64,000 nt of DNA from Azospirillum sp. OGB3 (GTDB lineage Bacteria; Pseudomonadota; Alphaproteobacteria; Azospirillales; Azospirillaceae), in the NCBI RefSeq assembly GCF_014192915.1, contig NZ_JACHYN010000001.1, forward strand, positions 372,001 through 436,000, in the 5' to 3' direction. Below the pieces are notes generated by a model. It worked only from the letters and a program-made list of their open reading frames with translations, searched no databases and had not been told where the DNA came from. Both the position numbers and the translations under genes were made by a program. Positions 34,985 to 45,204 of the stretch are shown piece by piece. The stretch's first letter is position 1. Every line of letters begins with the position of its first letter.

Positions 34985-35016
34985 AAAAAGGGGCGGCGGG
35001 ACAGCCCGCCGCCCCC
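34985..35016 (-). terminator. Intrinsic terminator after catalase
   Basis: On the reverse strand, GGGGCGGCGGG-type 11-bp arms around a 4-nt loop are followed by TTTTT. It separates the catalase gene from the peroxidase gene. Confidence 0.9.
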
Positions 35017-35053
35017 ATCGGGACGCCAACCAGTTGATGATCTTAGGTTGCGC

Positions 35054-36748
35054 CTACTCGGCGGCTTGGCTGGTCATGCCGCCTTGCGCGCCGGACGGCG
35101 GCATGCCCTTCGCCACCTCGTCCGCCGTGGCGCGGTGGACCTTCACGGAGCCGGTCCACTGGCCCCAGGGCTTCGGATCAAGCGTGTCGCCGTTCTTGCC
35201 CAGCGCTTTCAGCCGCTTCTGGTCCTCGTCGGTCAGCACCTGCTTGGGCAGGGGGGCCAAGCCGGCGACGTCGGCGGCGGTCATGCCCAGCATGCCGGCG
35301 ACCCGGCTGCCGTAGTCGTCATGGATCAGGAAGAAGTGCCAGAGCATCCGCTCCTGGACGTCGCGTTCGCACTGGCCGAGCAGGGTGCCCATGTTCAGGA
35401 CCAGATCGTCGCGCTCCCAGTCCATCATGGTGCAGTAGCGGGCGCGCGCCTGGACGTAGTCGTTGCGGCGCTCGATCACGCTGCGGGTCAGGCGGCCGTG
35501 GAGTTCCGGCGGGTTGTTCGGCTCCTCCCGCTGGGCCTCGCTGAGGCCGTTGTGAATGGACGGTTCGAAATTGACGTGCGGGTTCTGCCCCGGCGCCAGA
35601 TCGCGCTGGTAGGACATCTGGCCGCCCGACAGGTTGGTGGCGACCGGCGCATTCTTGGCTTGGTTGATCGGCAACTGCTGGTAGTTGGGACCGACCCGGT
35701 AGCGCTGCGTGTCGGAGTAGGAGAAGGTCCGCCCGACCAGCATCTTGTCGTCGGAGAAGTCCAGCCCGTCGACCAGAACGCCGGTGCCCATGGCGATCTG
35801 TTCGTTCTCGTTGAAGAAATCCTCGACGTTGCGGTTCAGCGTCATCACGCCGACATGGCGCAGCGGGAAGTCCGACTCCGGCCAGATCTTGGTGTCGTCC
35901 AACGGGTCCCAGTCCAGCTCGGGATGGTCGTGGTCCTCCATAATCTGGACATACATATCCCACTGCGGGTAATCGCCCCGGTCGATGGCCTCGAAGAGGT
36001 CCTTGGAGGCGGAGCCGAGATCCTGCCCCTGCACCTTCGCCGCCTCGTCCGCCGTCAGGCAGGCGACGCCGCAGCGCGGGTGGAAGTGGTATTTGACCAG
36101 CACCGTGTCGCCGTTGGCGTTCACCATCTTGTAGGTGTTCACGCCGAAGCCTTCCATGTGCCGGTAGTTGGCCGGAATCCCGCGCGGGCTGAACAGATGC
36201 GTCAGCATGTGCATGGATTCGGGCGTCTGGCTCATGAAGTCGAAGATGCGATTCGGTTCCTGCCGGAAGGTCACCGGGTCGGGCTTCAGCGAATGGATGA
36301 CGTCGGGGAACTTGATGGCGTCGCGGATGAAGAAGACCGCGAGGTTGTTGCCGACGAGGTCCCAGTTGCCGTCCTCGGTGTAGAACTTCACCGCGAAGCC
36401 GCGCGGGTCGCGCGCCACCTCCGACGAATCGCGCCCGCCGATGACGGTGGAGAAGCGGATGGCCAGCGGGGTCTTCTTGCCGGCTTGGCCGAACAGCTTG
36501 GCGCGGGTGTATGTCGACGCCGGTTCGTCGCCGATCTTGCCCGTCGCCTCGAACTCGCCGTAGCAGACGAAGCCGCGGGCGTGGACCACGCGCTCCGGAA
36601 TGCGCTCGCGGTCGAAATGGGAGATCTTCTCCAGGAACTGGTAGTTCTCCAGCGTCGCCGGCCCGCGGGCCCCCACGGTGCGCTGGGATTGGTTGTTGGT
36701 GATCGGGTGGCCCTGACGGTTGGTCAGAGTCTTCGATTGGTCAGCCAT
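35054..36748 (-). CDS. katA: Catalase (monofunctional heme catalase)
   Basis: A 564-residue heme catalase. The distal His is in [16 protein letters not shown], the distal Asn in [19 protein letters not shown], and the proximal heme Tyr in [17 protein letters not shown]. The roughly 60-residue C-terminal extension beyond the core is longer than in the smallest catalases but has no class-1 glutaminase-like domain typical of large HPII types. It starts MADQSK with AGGGAG upstream and is cytoplasmic. It has its own terminator, and groEL lies upstream on the same strand. Confidence 0.96.
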   Translation of the reverse strand: MADQSKTLTNRQGHPITNNQSQRTVGARGPATLENYQFLEKISHFDRERIPERVVHARGFVCYGEFEATGKIGDEPASTYTRAKLFGQAGKKTPLAIRFSTVIGGRDSSEVARDPRGFAVKFYTEDGNWDLVGNNLAVFFIRDAIKFPDVIHSLKPDPVTFRQEPNRIFDFMSQTPESMHMLTHLFSPRGIPANYRHMEGFGVNTYKMVNANGDTVLVKYHFHPRCGVACLTADEAAKVQGQDLGSASKDLFEAIDRGDYPQWDMYVQIMEDHDHPELDWDPLDDTKIWPESDFPLRHVGVMTLNRNVEDFFNENEQIAMGTGVLVDGLDFSDDKMLVGRTFSYSDTQRYRVGPNYQQLPINQAKNAPVATNLSGGQMSYQRDLAPGQNPHVNFEPSIHNGLSEAQREEPNNPPELHGRLTRSVIERRNDYVQARARYCTMMDWERDDLVLNMGTLLGQCERDVQERMLWHFFLIHDDYGSRVAGMLGMTAADVAGLAPLPKQVLTDEDQKRLKALGKNGDTLDPKPWGQWTGSVKVHRATADEVAKGMPPSGAQGGMTSQAAE

Positions 36749-36887
36749 CGCATTCTCCCTGAACAGCAAGCCGTGCCGGCGCACCCCTGGGGCGTCCGGT
36801 TGGGAGGTCAACGGCCCCAGTTTGGAACCGTTCCAATCCAAAACGCCGGATGGCGGCACCCTGTCCGTCAGGGAGATGCCCAAACGG

Positions 36888-36917
36888 AAAAGGGCGGCCC
36901 CGAGGGACCGCCCTTTC
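36888..36917 (-). terminator. Intrinsic terminator after groEL
   Basis: AAAGGGCGG-rich arms (AAAGGGCGGCCC / GGGACCGCCCTTT) form a near-perfect stem; on the reverse strand a CTTTTCCGTTT tail follows. It lies about 30 nt beyond the groEL stop. Confidence 0.8.
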
Positions 36918-36944
36918 CACAAACGTCGTGGATGACGCGGGCTA

Positions 36945-38591
<1,647 letters not shown>

Positions 38592-38640
38592 TCACTTCCT
38601 TGAAATTCGGGGGGTTGGATCGCTCAGCGCGGGCGGAGGC

Positions 38641-38931
38641 TCAGGCCTCGACGACGCCCATGATGTCGGATTCCTTCATGATCAGGAAATCCTCGCCCTC
38701 GATCTTCACCTCGGTGCCCGACCACTTGCCGAACAGGATGCGGTCGCCGGCCTTCACGTCGAGCGCAACGACCTTGCCGCTCTCGTCACGGGCGCCCGGA
38801 CCAACCGCGACCACCTGGCCCTCCTGGGGCTTTTCCTTCGCGGTGTCGGGGATGATGATCCCGCCCTTGGTCTTGGTGTCGGACTCCAGACGCTTGACGA
38901 CGACGCGGTCGTGCAGCGGACGGAACTTCAT
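38641..38931 (-). CDS. groES: Co-chaperonin GroES
   Basis: A 96-residue Hsp10: [17 protein letters not shown] start, mobile-loop [18 protein letters not shown], and [21 protein letters not shown]. It caps the GroEL cavity. The start MKFRPLHD is universal for the family, so the longer in-frame reading is excluded. It is 52 nt ahead of groEL. Confidence 0.99.
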   Translation of the reverse strand: MKFRPLHDRVVVKRLESDTKTKGGIIIPDTAKEKPQEGQVVAVGPGARDESGKVVALDVKAGDRILFGKWSGTEVKIEGEDFLIMKESDIMGVVEA

Positions 38932-38987
38932 GGGGATGCCTCCAGGATCAAGGCTTATTGAAAGGATTGGCGCCGGGCTCGGGGCTG

Positions 38988-39014
38988 TTAGCACTCTCCC
39001 CCGGCGAGTGCCAG
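38988..39014 (-). promoter_or_regulatory. CIRCE operator (HrcA site)
   Basis: TTAGCACTC (38988-38996), a 9-nt spacer, then GAGTGCCAG (39006-39014), matching the CIRCE consensus TTAGCACTC-N9-GAGTGCTAA in all but two bases of the second arm. It lies just downstream of a heat-shock-type promoter and ahead of groES, so HrcA should repress the operon. Confidence 0.93.
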
Positions 39015-39016
39015 AC

Positions 39017-39045
39017 AGCTAATCGAGCTGCGGTTTTGATTCAAG
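39017..39045 (-). promoter_or_regulatory. Candidate heat-shock (sigma-32-like) promoter for groES
   Basis: On the reverse strand CTTGAA (39045-39040) is followed after 17 nt by TTAGCT (39022-39017). The -35 fits alphaproteobacterial RpoH promoters; the -10 is a weak match. Initiation would fall at the CIRCE element, consistent with repression. Confidence 0.4.
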
Positions 39046-39225
39046 AGGGTCGTTGCGGCAATCGGTGCGATTCCTGGCAGCAGTCGCCCATCCTTGCTGC
39101 TAATGCATTGAAATAGCAGAAAAAATTTTGTTGATCGCCGCAGCCGCGAACGGCACACTTTCACAAAAGAATCACCAGGACGCAGCGGAAGGACGCCATC
39201 GGTTCCACCATCACGGAGGCAGAGC

Positions 39226-39489
39226 ATGGCCAGTCTGGGTCTTCAGCTTCGCGACTACCGCCTGACCACGGCGGAGATTCTGTACCACATGCCCGACCAC
39301 CCGCACCTGCTGCAGAGCTATCTCTGGCAGGACCTGGACATCGCTCCCGCCTACCCGGTGCTGCGCCGGTTCCTGGATTTCTGGCAAGCCAACCTGGACG
39401 GCAAGCTGCATTCGGTGAAGCTGGCGACCAACCGCCTGATCACGCCGGGCGAGGCCCGCGCGGTGGCCGCGGAATTCCGCTGGACCTGA
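39226..39489 (+). CDS. usg: Usg family protein
   Basis: An 87-residue alphaproteobacterial protein with the Usg signature LRDYRLTTAEILYHMPDHP, then YLWQDLDIAPAYPVL and LDFWQANLDGKLHSVKLA. The name comes from an upstream-of-semialdehyde/Trp gene context; no biochemical function is known. GGAGG precedes the ATG. It is divergent from groES, with the CIRCE region between. Confidence 0.9.
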   Translation: MASLGLQLRDYRLTTAEILYHMPDHPHLLQSYLWQDLDIAPAYPVLRRFLDFWQANLDGKLHSVKLATNRLITPGEARAVAAEFRWT

Positions 39490-39539
39490 AGCGCGGAGCG
39501 CCTCCCCGTACGGGAAAATGTGAAAAAATAAACTATTAT

Positions 39540-39570
39540 TAAGGGTTTACTGCTTCGGATACCCTTTCTT
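39540..39570 (+). terminator. Possible weak terminator / AT-rich leader
   Basis: AAGGGT ... ACCCTT form a short stem with a 14-nt loop followed by TCTTC, within an AT-rich stretch (39515-39570) unusual for this segment. It could end usg transcription or be part of the lysozyme leader. Confidence 0.3.
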
Positions 39571-39625
39571 CAGCACGAATTGTCCGTGCCGATGCACGTC
39601 CACGACAAGCTGGGGAATGACGAAC

Positions 39626-40117
39626 ATGACGACGCCGGTTTGCCAAGAAGCGGTCAACCTCGTGAAGCATTTCGAGGGTCTCTACCTCAACGCCTATCTG
39701 TGCCCGGCGGGGGTGCCGACCATCGGCTACGGCCACACCGCCGGGGTCGAGCTGGGGCAGAGCATCACCTCCGCCCAGGCCGACGGTTTCCTGCAGTCGG
39801 ACCTGACCTCCGCCGCCGCCCAGGTGGACAAGCTGGTCACCGTCGCGCTGAACCCGGACCAGCGCGGCGCGCTGGCCTCCTTCGTGTTCAACCTGGGGGC
39901 CGGCAGCCTGCAGTGCTCGACCCTGCTGCGCCTGCTGAACCAGGGTGACTACGAGGGTGCGGCCGGCCAGTTCGGCCGCTGGGTCTACGCCACGGTCAAC
40001 GGCGTCAAGACGCAGCTCCCAGGTCTGGTCAAGCGCCGCGCCGCCGAGGCCGACCTGTTCGAAAGCTCCACCACGCCGCTGCCCCAGGCTTCGGTCAGCA
40101 CCGCCACGGGCGCGTGA
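39626..40117 (+). CDS. GH24 phage-type lysozyme (endolysin-like)
   Basis: A 163-residue muramidase. Glu17, Cys26 and Thr32 have exactly the E-8-(D/C)-5-T spacing of GH24 catalytic triads, within HFEGLYLNAYLCPAG and PTIGYGHTAG. The body shows NPDQRGALASFVFNLG and the end LVKRRAAEADLF. There is no signal peptide or N-terminal membrane anchor, and no holin, spanin or phage gene nearby. The start at 39626 has GGGGA at a good distance; an ATG at 39617 is too close to it. An AT-rich upstream stretch suggests acquisition from a phage. Confidence 0.92.
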   Translation: MTTPVCQEAVNLVKHFEGLYLNAYLCPAGVPTIGYGHTAGVELGQSITSAQADGFLQSDLTSAAAQVDKLVTVALNPDQRGALASFVFNLGAGSLQCSTLLRLLNQGDYEGAAGQFGRWVYATVNGVKTQLPGLVKRRAAEADLFESSTTPLPQASVSTATGA

Positions 40118-40132
40118 ACGGGAGACGCAAAG

Positions 40133-40250
40133 TCCCTCTCCCGCCTCGGGAGAGGGAAGGGTGAGGGTGATGCCAAGGATCAGCGCCTGATCCTTGTGCG
40201 ACCCTCACCCGCCCGCTTCGCGGGCACCCTCTCCCGGGGCGGGAGAGGGA
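40133..40250. repeat. Long palindromic repeat, copy B
   Basis: CCCTCTCCCG / CGGGAGAGGG arms, GGTGAGGGT / ACCCTCACC inner arms, and a perfect centre AAGGATCAG-CGC-CTGATCCTT (40175-40195). It lies between convergent lysozyme and oxidoreductase genes and shares its core with copies A and C. Confidence 0.9.
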
Positions 40251-40263
40251 AAGAACATTCCCC

Positions 40264-43200
40264 TCACCCTTTCCGCTGGCCGGTCAGCCGCAGGCCGCGG
40301 TCGATCCATTGGGCGGTCAGTTTTTCCTGGACGGCGTTCTGGCGCAGCCGCTGGTTCAGGTTGGCGAAATCCACCCGGTCCAGGCTCTGGTCCTGGTTGA
40401 AGCAGGAGAAGACCACCGTCTCCTCCCCTGTCGCCGGGTCGGTGTGCCGTTGCAGGCACTGGGCGCAGATCTCCTTCATCATGCATTGCATGGGGGAGTT
40501 GATGGAGCCGATGGCCGCGTGGCCAGGCTTCAGGTGGGGCTTCAGCGCGCCGTGCCGGGCCGCCCCCACCGCCGCCATCATGCGGTCGGAGCCGATGGCG
40601 ACGATGCGGTCCACCGTCTCCAGCGGAATGTCCGCCGGCCCCAGTTCGCCCGCCGCGTAAGCGCGCATGGCCTCCACGATGTTGCCCACGAAAGTCCGGT
40701 CGCCGGGGCGCGACGGGGTGAAGCCCGGCGCCTCGTCGCAGCACCAGACGACGCGGTCGGCGGCGGCCTCGATCTGTTCGGTCTTGTAACGGTCCTCCAT
40801 CCGCTTGTACCCGGCGAAGTAGACGACCCGGTTGCCGCGCGCCCGGCAGGCCTGCCCGATGGAGAACAGCACCGCGTTGCCCAGCCCTCCGCCGACCAGC
40901 GCCACCGTCTCGCCCTCCGGGATCTCGGTCGGGGCGCCGGTCGGCCCCATCACCACCACCGGGTCGCCGGGCTTCAGCAGGGCGCAGAGGTCGGACGAGC
41001 CGCCCATCTCCAGAACGATCAGGGAGAGCAGCCCCGCCTCCTTGTCCACCCAGGCGCCGGTCAGGGCGAGCCCTTCCATGGCCAGCGTGGTCCGGCCGAT
41101 CCGTTGCGCCAGCGTTTCGAAATTCTGCAGCCGGTAGAACTGTCCGGGTTCGAAACGGCGCGCCGCGGCCGGGGCCTTCACCACCACCTCCACGATGGTC
41201 GGGGTCAGGCGGTTGACGCTGTGCACCAGGGGCCGCAGCTCTGCGTTCAGGCGCCGCACCAGAGCCTCCGGCGTCACGGAGCTGGGCGCTCGGCGGGCCA
41301 GCGCGCGGCTGACCACCGGATAGCCGCGCTTCGCCCCGCCCATCGCCTTCACCACATTGCCGGCGAAGGACGGGTGCAGGTCGCCGAAGAAGCTGAGGAA
41401 CCGCCCGTCCGGCGCACGGGCCATCAGGACCTGCGCCTGGGCCGGCTTGGCCTGCCGCTCCGGCGTCACCGGCCGGCCGTCCTCGTCGATGGCGCGGAAG
41501 CAGCGCCCGTCCAGCTCCACCCACTCCGGCTCTTCGCGGGCCAGGACGGTGTTCGGCTGGGTGCCGGCGGCGACCAGGATGGTGCGGGCGGGAAGCCGCG
41601 CGTCCACCGCGGCGGGCGCCACCACCCCGTCCGGCCCGACCGGGCTGATGGCGAGGTGGATCGCCCGAGCGGCGCCCGATTCGTCGATCTCCACCCCGCG
41701 CGGGGCGGCGCATTCCAGGAAGCGGATGCCTTCGGCCAGACCGTGCGCCACCTCCTCGTGGTTCAGCGTGTAGCTGGGGCTGTCGATCAGCCGCCGGCGG
41801 TAGGCGATGGTCGAGCCGCCCCAGGTTTGCAGCAGCGCCGTGACGCGCGGCTCGCGCCCCTGCTCCCCCGCCTCCAGGCGCTCCGCCCGGATGGCGTGGG
41901 CGTGGGCCAGGAACTCGTCGGCAAGGTCCGCCTCGTCGGGCGTCCAGCGGGCGCGCACCGCCGCCTCCCCCCGCTCGGCCGCCAGGACCTCGTAGCGGGA
42001 CAGGAACTTCTCGACCTGGACCGGGTAATAGGCCAGCGCCTCCGTCGCCGTGTCGATGGCGGTCAGGCCACCGCCGATGACCACGATGGGCAGACGGACC
42101 TGGAGGTTGGCGATGCTGTCCGGCTTGGCCGCCCCGGTCAGTTGCAGCCCCATCAGGAAGTCCGAGGCCTGCCGCACCCCGCGGGCCAGCCCGTTCGCCA
42201 TCGGCACGACGGTCGGCTTGCCCGCCCCCATGCACAGGGCGATGTGGTCGAAGCCCAGCCCCAGCGCCCCGTCGATGGTCAGCGTGCCGCCGAAACGCAC
42301 CCCGCCGATGATCGTCATGCGCGCCCGGCGTTCCAGCAGCAGCCGGATCACCTTCAGGAAATTCTTGTTCCAGCGCACGGTGATGCCGTATTCGGCCACC
42401 CCGCCGAAGCCGGCCATCACCCGCTCGTCCAGCCGGTCGTAGAGGTCGCGCACGTCGCGGATCGGCCGGAAGGGCACCCGCGTGCCGCTGGGCAGGACGC
42501 CGGAGAGGTCGGCGGGCAGCGGCTCGATCTTCAGCCCGTCGATGCCGACCACCGTGTGGCCGTCGTTCATCAGATGGTGGGCCAGCGTGAAGCCTGCCGG
42601 CCCCAGCCCGGCCACCAGCACCTTGTACCCGCTGTCCGGCCGCATCAGCGGGCGGCGCAGGTCCAGCGGGTTCCAGCGGGTCAGCAGGCTGTAGATCTCG
42701 AAGCCCCAGGGCAGCTCCAGCACGTCCTTCAGCGTGCGGGTCTCCGCCTGCGGAATGTCCACCGGCTCCTGCTTCTGGTAGATGCAGGCCTTCATGCAGT
42801 CGTTGCAGATGCGGTGGCCGGTGGCCGCGCACATCGGGTTGTCGACCACCACCACGGCCAGCGCCCCGACCGGCACGCCCTCGGCCTTCAGCGCGTGCAT
42901 CTCGGAAATTTTCTCTTCCAAGGGACAGCCGGCCAGCGCTACGCCGAAGGCGCTCGTCTGGAACTCCCCGGTCTTGCGATCGCGCAGCCCCTTGGAGCAG
43001 CTGTCCTTGCCCTGGTTGTGGCACCATATGCAGTAGTTGGCCTCATCCAGCGCCCCGGCCAGATCGGTACCGGGATCGGTCAGGTGGAAGCCCTGGCGCT
43101 CGCGGCACGCCTCGTCGGGCAGGCGCATCATGGTGACGCCGTGCCGTTCCACGGTCTCCACCGGGACGAGACGCAGCGGGTCGGTGCGGTGCGGCACCTG

Positions 43201-43758
43201 GAACAGCACGCCGCCGCCATGCCGGGCCCGCCCGGCCTCGCTGAAGACCGCCCAGGCGGCGTATTGGGCGGCGCTGTCGAGCTGGTCGGCGTGGGCGGCC
43301 TCGTCCTCCATCCAGGCCAGCACCTGCCGGGCGAAAGCGGCCTCGGTCAGCGGGCCGCCCAGCCAGTCCTCCAGCCTTGCGGCCAGTTCCGCCCCGTCGA
43401 GTGCGGCGACCGCCTCCGGCTTCACCGCCTTGGCGGCGCGGCGCTGAACGAACAGCCGCTTGGCGGTGTAGAGCGGCGCCAGCTCGGTGTGGCGGGCGCG
43501 CAGTTCGTCGAGCGCGGCACGGACGCCGAACAGGTCGCCGATGAAATCCTCGGCGTGGGGGGCGAGCGCGATCAGGAGGTCGCTTTCCGCCCTCGCCTCC
43601 AGCCGGTCGGGCTGGGCGCGGGCGGAGAGCAGCCGGTTGGCGAGCGTCAGGTCCGTGTCGGACAGCCGGGCGAGGAAGGCGCGGTCGAGCCGGGCCAGCC
43701 CGTCCTGCCCGTAAAGCTCGTGGAACGACAGGCCGAAGCCGAGGGTGAGGTCCGCCAT
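40264..43758 (-). CDS. Fused GltD/NfnB-like and PyrK/NfnA-like flavin oxidoreductase
   Basis: A 1164-residue cytoplasmic protein. Residues 1-235 are a helical region of unknown role. Cys at 243, 246, 254, 278, 310, 318, 321 and 325 could bind iron-sulfur clusters, with GCPLEEKISEMH recalling GltD/NfnB. A first flavin domain begins VLVAGLGPAGF (380-390) and has VVIGGGLTAID for NAD(P)H. From about 850 a ferredoxin-reductase-like domain follows (RFEPGQFYRLQNFE, VALVGGGLGNAVL). C-terminal Cys 1092, 1098, 1101 and 1119 fit the PyrK/NfnA [2Fe-2S] pattern. It could couple NADH, NADPH and ferredoxin. It stands alone; substrates are inferred. Confidence 0.85.
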   Translation of the reverse strand: MADLTLGFGLSFHELYGQDGLARLDRAFLARLSDTDLTLANRLLSARAQPDRLEARAESDLLIALAPHAEDFIGDLFGVRAALDELRARHTELAPLYTAKRLFVQRRAAKAVKPEAVAALDGAELAARLEDWLGGPLTEAAFARQVLAWMEDEAAHADQLDSAAQYAAWAVFSEAGRARHGGGVLFQVPHRTDPLRLVPVETVERHGVTMMRLPDEACRERQGFHLTDPGTDLAGALDEANYCIWCHNQGKDSCSKGLRDRKTGEFQTSAFGVALAGCPLEEKISEMHALKAEGVPVGALAVVVVDNPMCAATGHRICNDCMKACIYQKQEPVDIPQAETRTLKDVLELPWGFEIYSLLTRWNPLDLRRPLMRPDSGYKVLVAGLGPAGFTLAHHLMNDGHTVVGIDGLKIEPLPADLSGVLPSGTRVPFRPIRDVRDLYDRLDERVMAGFGGVAEYGITVRWNKNFLKVIRLLLERRARMTIIGGVRFGGTLTIDGALGLGFDHIALCMGAGKPTVVPMANGLARGVRQASDFLMGLQLTGAAKPDSIANLQVRLPIVVIGGGLTAIDTATEALAYYPVQVEKFLSRYEVLAAERGEAAVRARWTPDEADLADEFLAHAHAIRAERLEAGEQGREPRVTALLQTWGGSTIAYRRRLIDSPSYTLNHEEVAHGLAEGIRFLECAAPRGVEIDESGAARAIHLAISPVGPDGVVAPAAVDARLPARTILVAAGTQPNTVLAREEPEWVELDGRCFRAIDEDGRPVTPERQAKPAQAQVLMARAPDGRFLSFFGDLHPSFAGNVVKAMGGAKRGYPVVSRALARRAPSSVTPEALVRRLNAELRPLVHSVNRLTPTIVEVVVKAPAAARRFEPGQFYRLQNFETLAQRIGRTTLAMEGLALTGAWVDKEAGLLSLIVLEMGGSSDLCALLKPGDPVVVMGPTGAPTEIPEGETVALVGGGLGNAVLFSIGQACRARGNRVVYFAGYKRMEDRYKTEQIEAAADRVVWCCDEAPGFTPSRPGDRTFVGNIVEAMRAYAAGELGPADIPLETVDRIVAIGSDRMMAAVGAARHGALKPHLKPGHAAIGSINSPMQCMMKEICAQCLQRHTDPATGEETVVFSCFNQDQSLDRVDFANLNQRLRQNAVQEKLTAQWIDRGLRLTGQRKG

Positions 43759-43951
43759 CGCCGCCCCGCATCCGAAGCCGTTGGTAAGACTGATATTTGT
43801 AACACCCGCGGCGCGCCGCCTTCACCCGAAACCGGTGTCGCCGGCCACGGGGTAACCCGTGTCCGTTTGACGCAGCCGGGGCCGCACCCCACATGAGCCG
43901 AAAGCCCCTATCCCGCCGGAACCTTTCCGCATCATCCGGAGCCGCCCGTCC

Positions 43952-45037
43952 GTGACCGACATCACCGCCCCCGCCCTCGCCGGGAAAGACGTCCGCGACC
44001 CCGCCTCCACCCGCCCCATCGCCTATTGGCTCCTCGTCTGCTGCGGCATGGTCTTCGCCATGGCGGTGATCGGCGCCATCACGCGCCTGACCGAATCCGG
44101 CCTGTCGATGGTGGAGTGGAAGCCGCTGATCGGCATCCTGCCGCCCCTGTCGGAAGCGGAATGGAACCGCGTCTTCGGCCTCTACCAGACCACGCCGGAG
44201 TTCCGCATCCACAACGCGGCGATGGATCTGGCGGCCTTCAAGCAGATCTTCTGGTGGGAGTGGTTCCACCGCTTCTGGGGCCAGCTGATCGGCTTCGTCT
44301 TCCTGATCCCCTTCCTGCGTTTCTGGGTCAACGGGCGCATCCCCGCCGACCTGTGGCCGAAGCTGGCCGGGCTGTTCCTGCTCGGCGGGCTCCAGGGGGT
44401 GATCGGCTGGTACATGGTCAAGAGCGGTCTGGTCGATCGGCCCGACGTCAGCCATTACCGGCTGGCGCTGCATCTCGGCACGGCGATCGTGATCTACGGG
44501 CTGCTGCTGCGCACCGCGCTGGGAATTCTCGACCCGCTGCCGCTGGCCGGCTGGGCGACGGAGTCGGGCCGGCTGCGCAAGCACGCGCGCTGGGCGCTGG
44601 GGCTGACCGGAGTCACCATCGTCTGGGGCGCCTTCGTCGCCGGGACGGACGCCGGGCTGGCCTACAACACCTTCCCGCTGATGGCCGGCCACGTCATACC
44701 GCCGGAGGTCGCCAACCTGACGCCCTGGTGGATCAACTTTTTCGAGAACACCGCGGCCATCCAGTTGACGCACCGTGTGCTGGCGCTGCTGACCGGGCTG
44801 GTGGTGCTGGGGCTGGCCTTGCGGGTGTGGGTGGCCCGCCTGCCGGGCCGCGCCGGGCGGGTGGCGCTGCTGACCGCGGCGATGGTGCTGGTGCAGATCG
44901 GGCTGGGCATCGCCACGCTGCTGAGTTTCGTGTGGATACCGCTGGGCGCCGCCCATCAGGCGGGGGCCATTCTGCTGGTGTCCGGGCTGGTCTGGCTGCT
45001 CCACGAGCTGCGACCGGTGGGCGTCCCGAAGTGCTGA
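43952..45037 (+). CDS. ctaA: Heme A synthase CtaA
   Basis: A 361-residue membrane protein with eight predicted helices and the CtaA signatures VIGAITRLTESGLSMVEWKP, WWEWFHRFWGQLIGF (heme-ligand His), GLQGVIGWYMVKSGL and FENTAAIQLTHRVLALLTG. It converts heme O to heme A for aa3-type cytochrome oxidase. It lacks the Cys-Cys loop of Gram-positive CtaA, as expected for this branch. The start is GTG. No oxidase genes are adjacent. Confidence 0.95.
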   Translation: MTDITAPALAGKDVRDPASTRPIAYWLLVCCGMVFAMAVIGAITRLTESGLSMVEWKPLIGILPPLSEAEWNRVFGLYQTTPEFRIHNAAMDLAAFKQIFWWEWFHRFWGQLIGFVFLIPFLRFWVNGRIPADLWPKLAGLFLLGGLQGVIGWYMVKSGLVDRPDVSHYRLALHLGTAIVIYGLLLRTALGILDPLPLAGWATESGRLRKHARWALGLTGVTIVWGAFVAGTDAGLAYNTFPLMAGHVIPPEVANLTPWWINFFENTAAIQLTHRVLALLTGLVVLGLALRVWVARLPGRAGRVALLTAAMVLVQIGLGIATLLSFVWIPLGAAHQAGAILLVSGLVWLLHELRPVGVPKC

Positions 45038-45046
45038 GCCGTCCAA

Positions 45047-45190
45047 CTCCCTCTCCCGCCCCGGGAGAGGGTGGCGCCAAAGGCGCCGGGTGAGGGTCGT
45101 CCGAGGATCAAGGGGCTGATCCTTGCCCGCACCCTCACCCTTCCCACGCCTGCGGCGCGGGCCCCTTCCCTCTCCCGGGACGGGAGAGGG
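45047..45190. repeat. Long palindromic repeat, copy C
   Basis: CTCCCTCTCCCG / CGGGAGAGGG arms, GGGTGAGGGT / ACCCTCACCC inner arms, a GGCGCC-AAA-GGCGCC hairpin (45073-45087) and the core GAGGATCA ... TGATCCTT. It lies between the convergent ctaA and phaZ genes. Confidence 0.88.
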
Positions 45191-45204
45191 GTTTTCCACG
45201 CACC

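Noticed and set aside
40133..45190. The repeated palindromes as CRISPR arrays
   Set aside because: Copies are single, far apart and inverted within themselves, with no regular spacers or cas genes.
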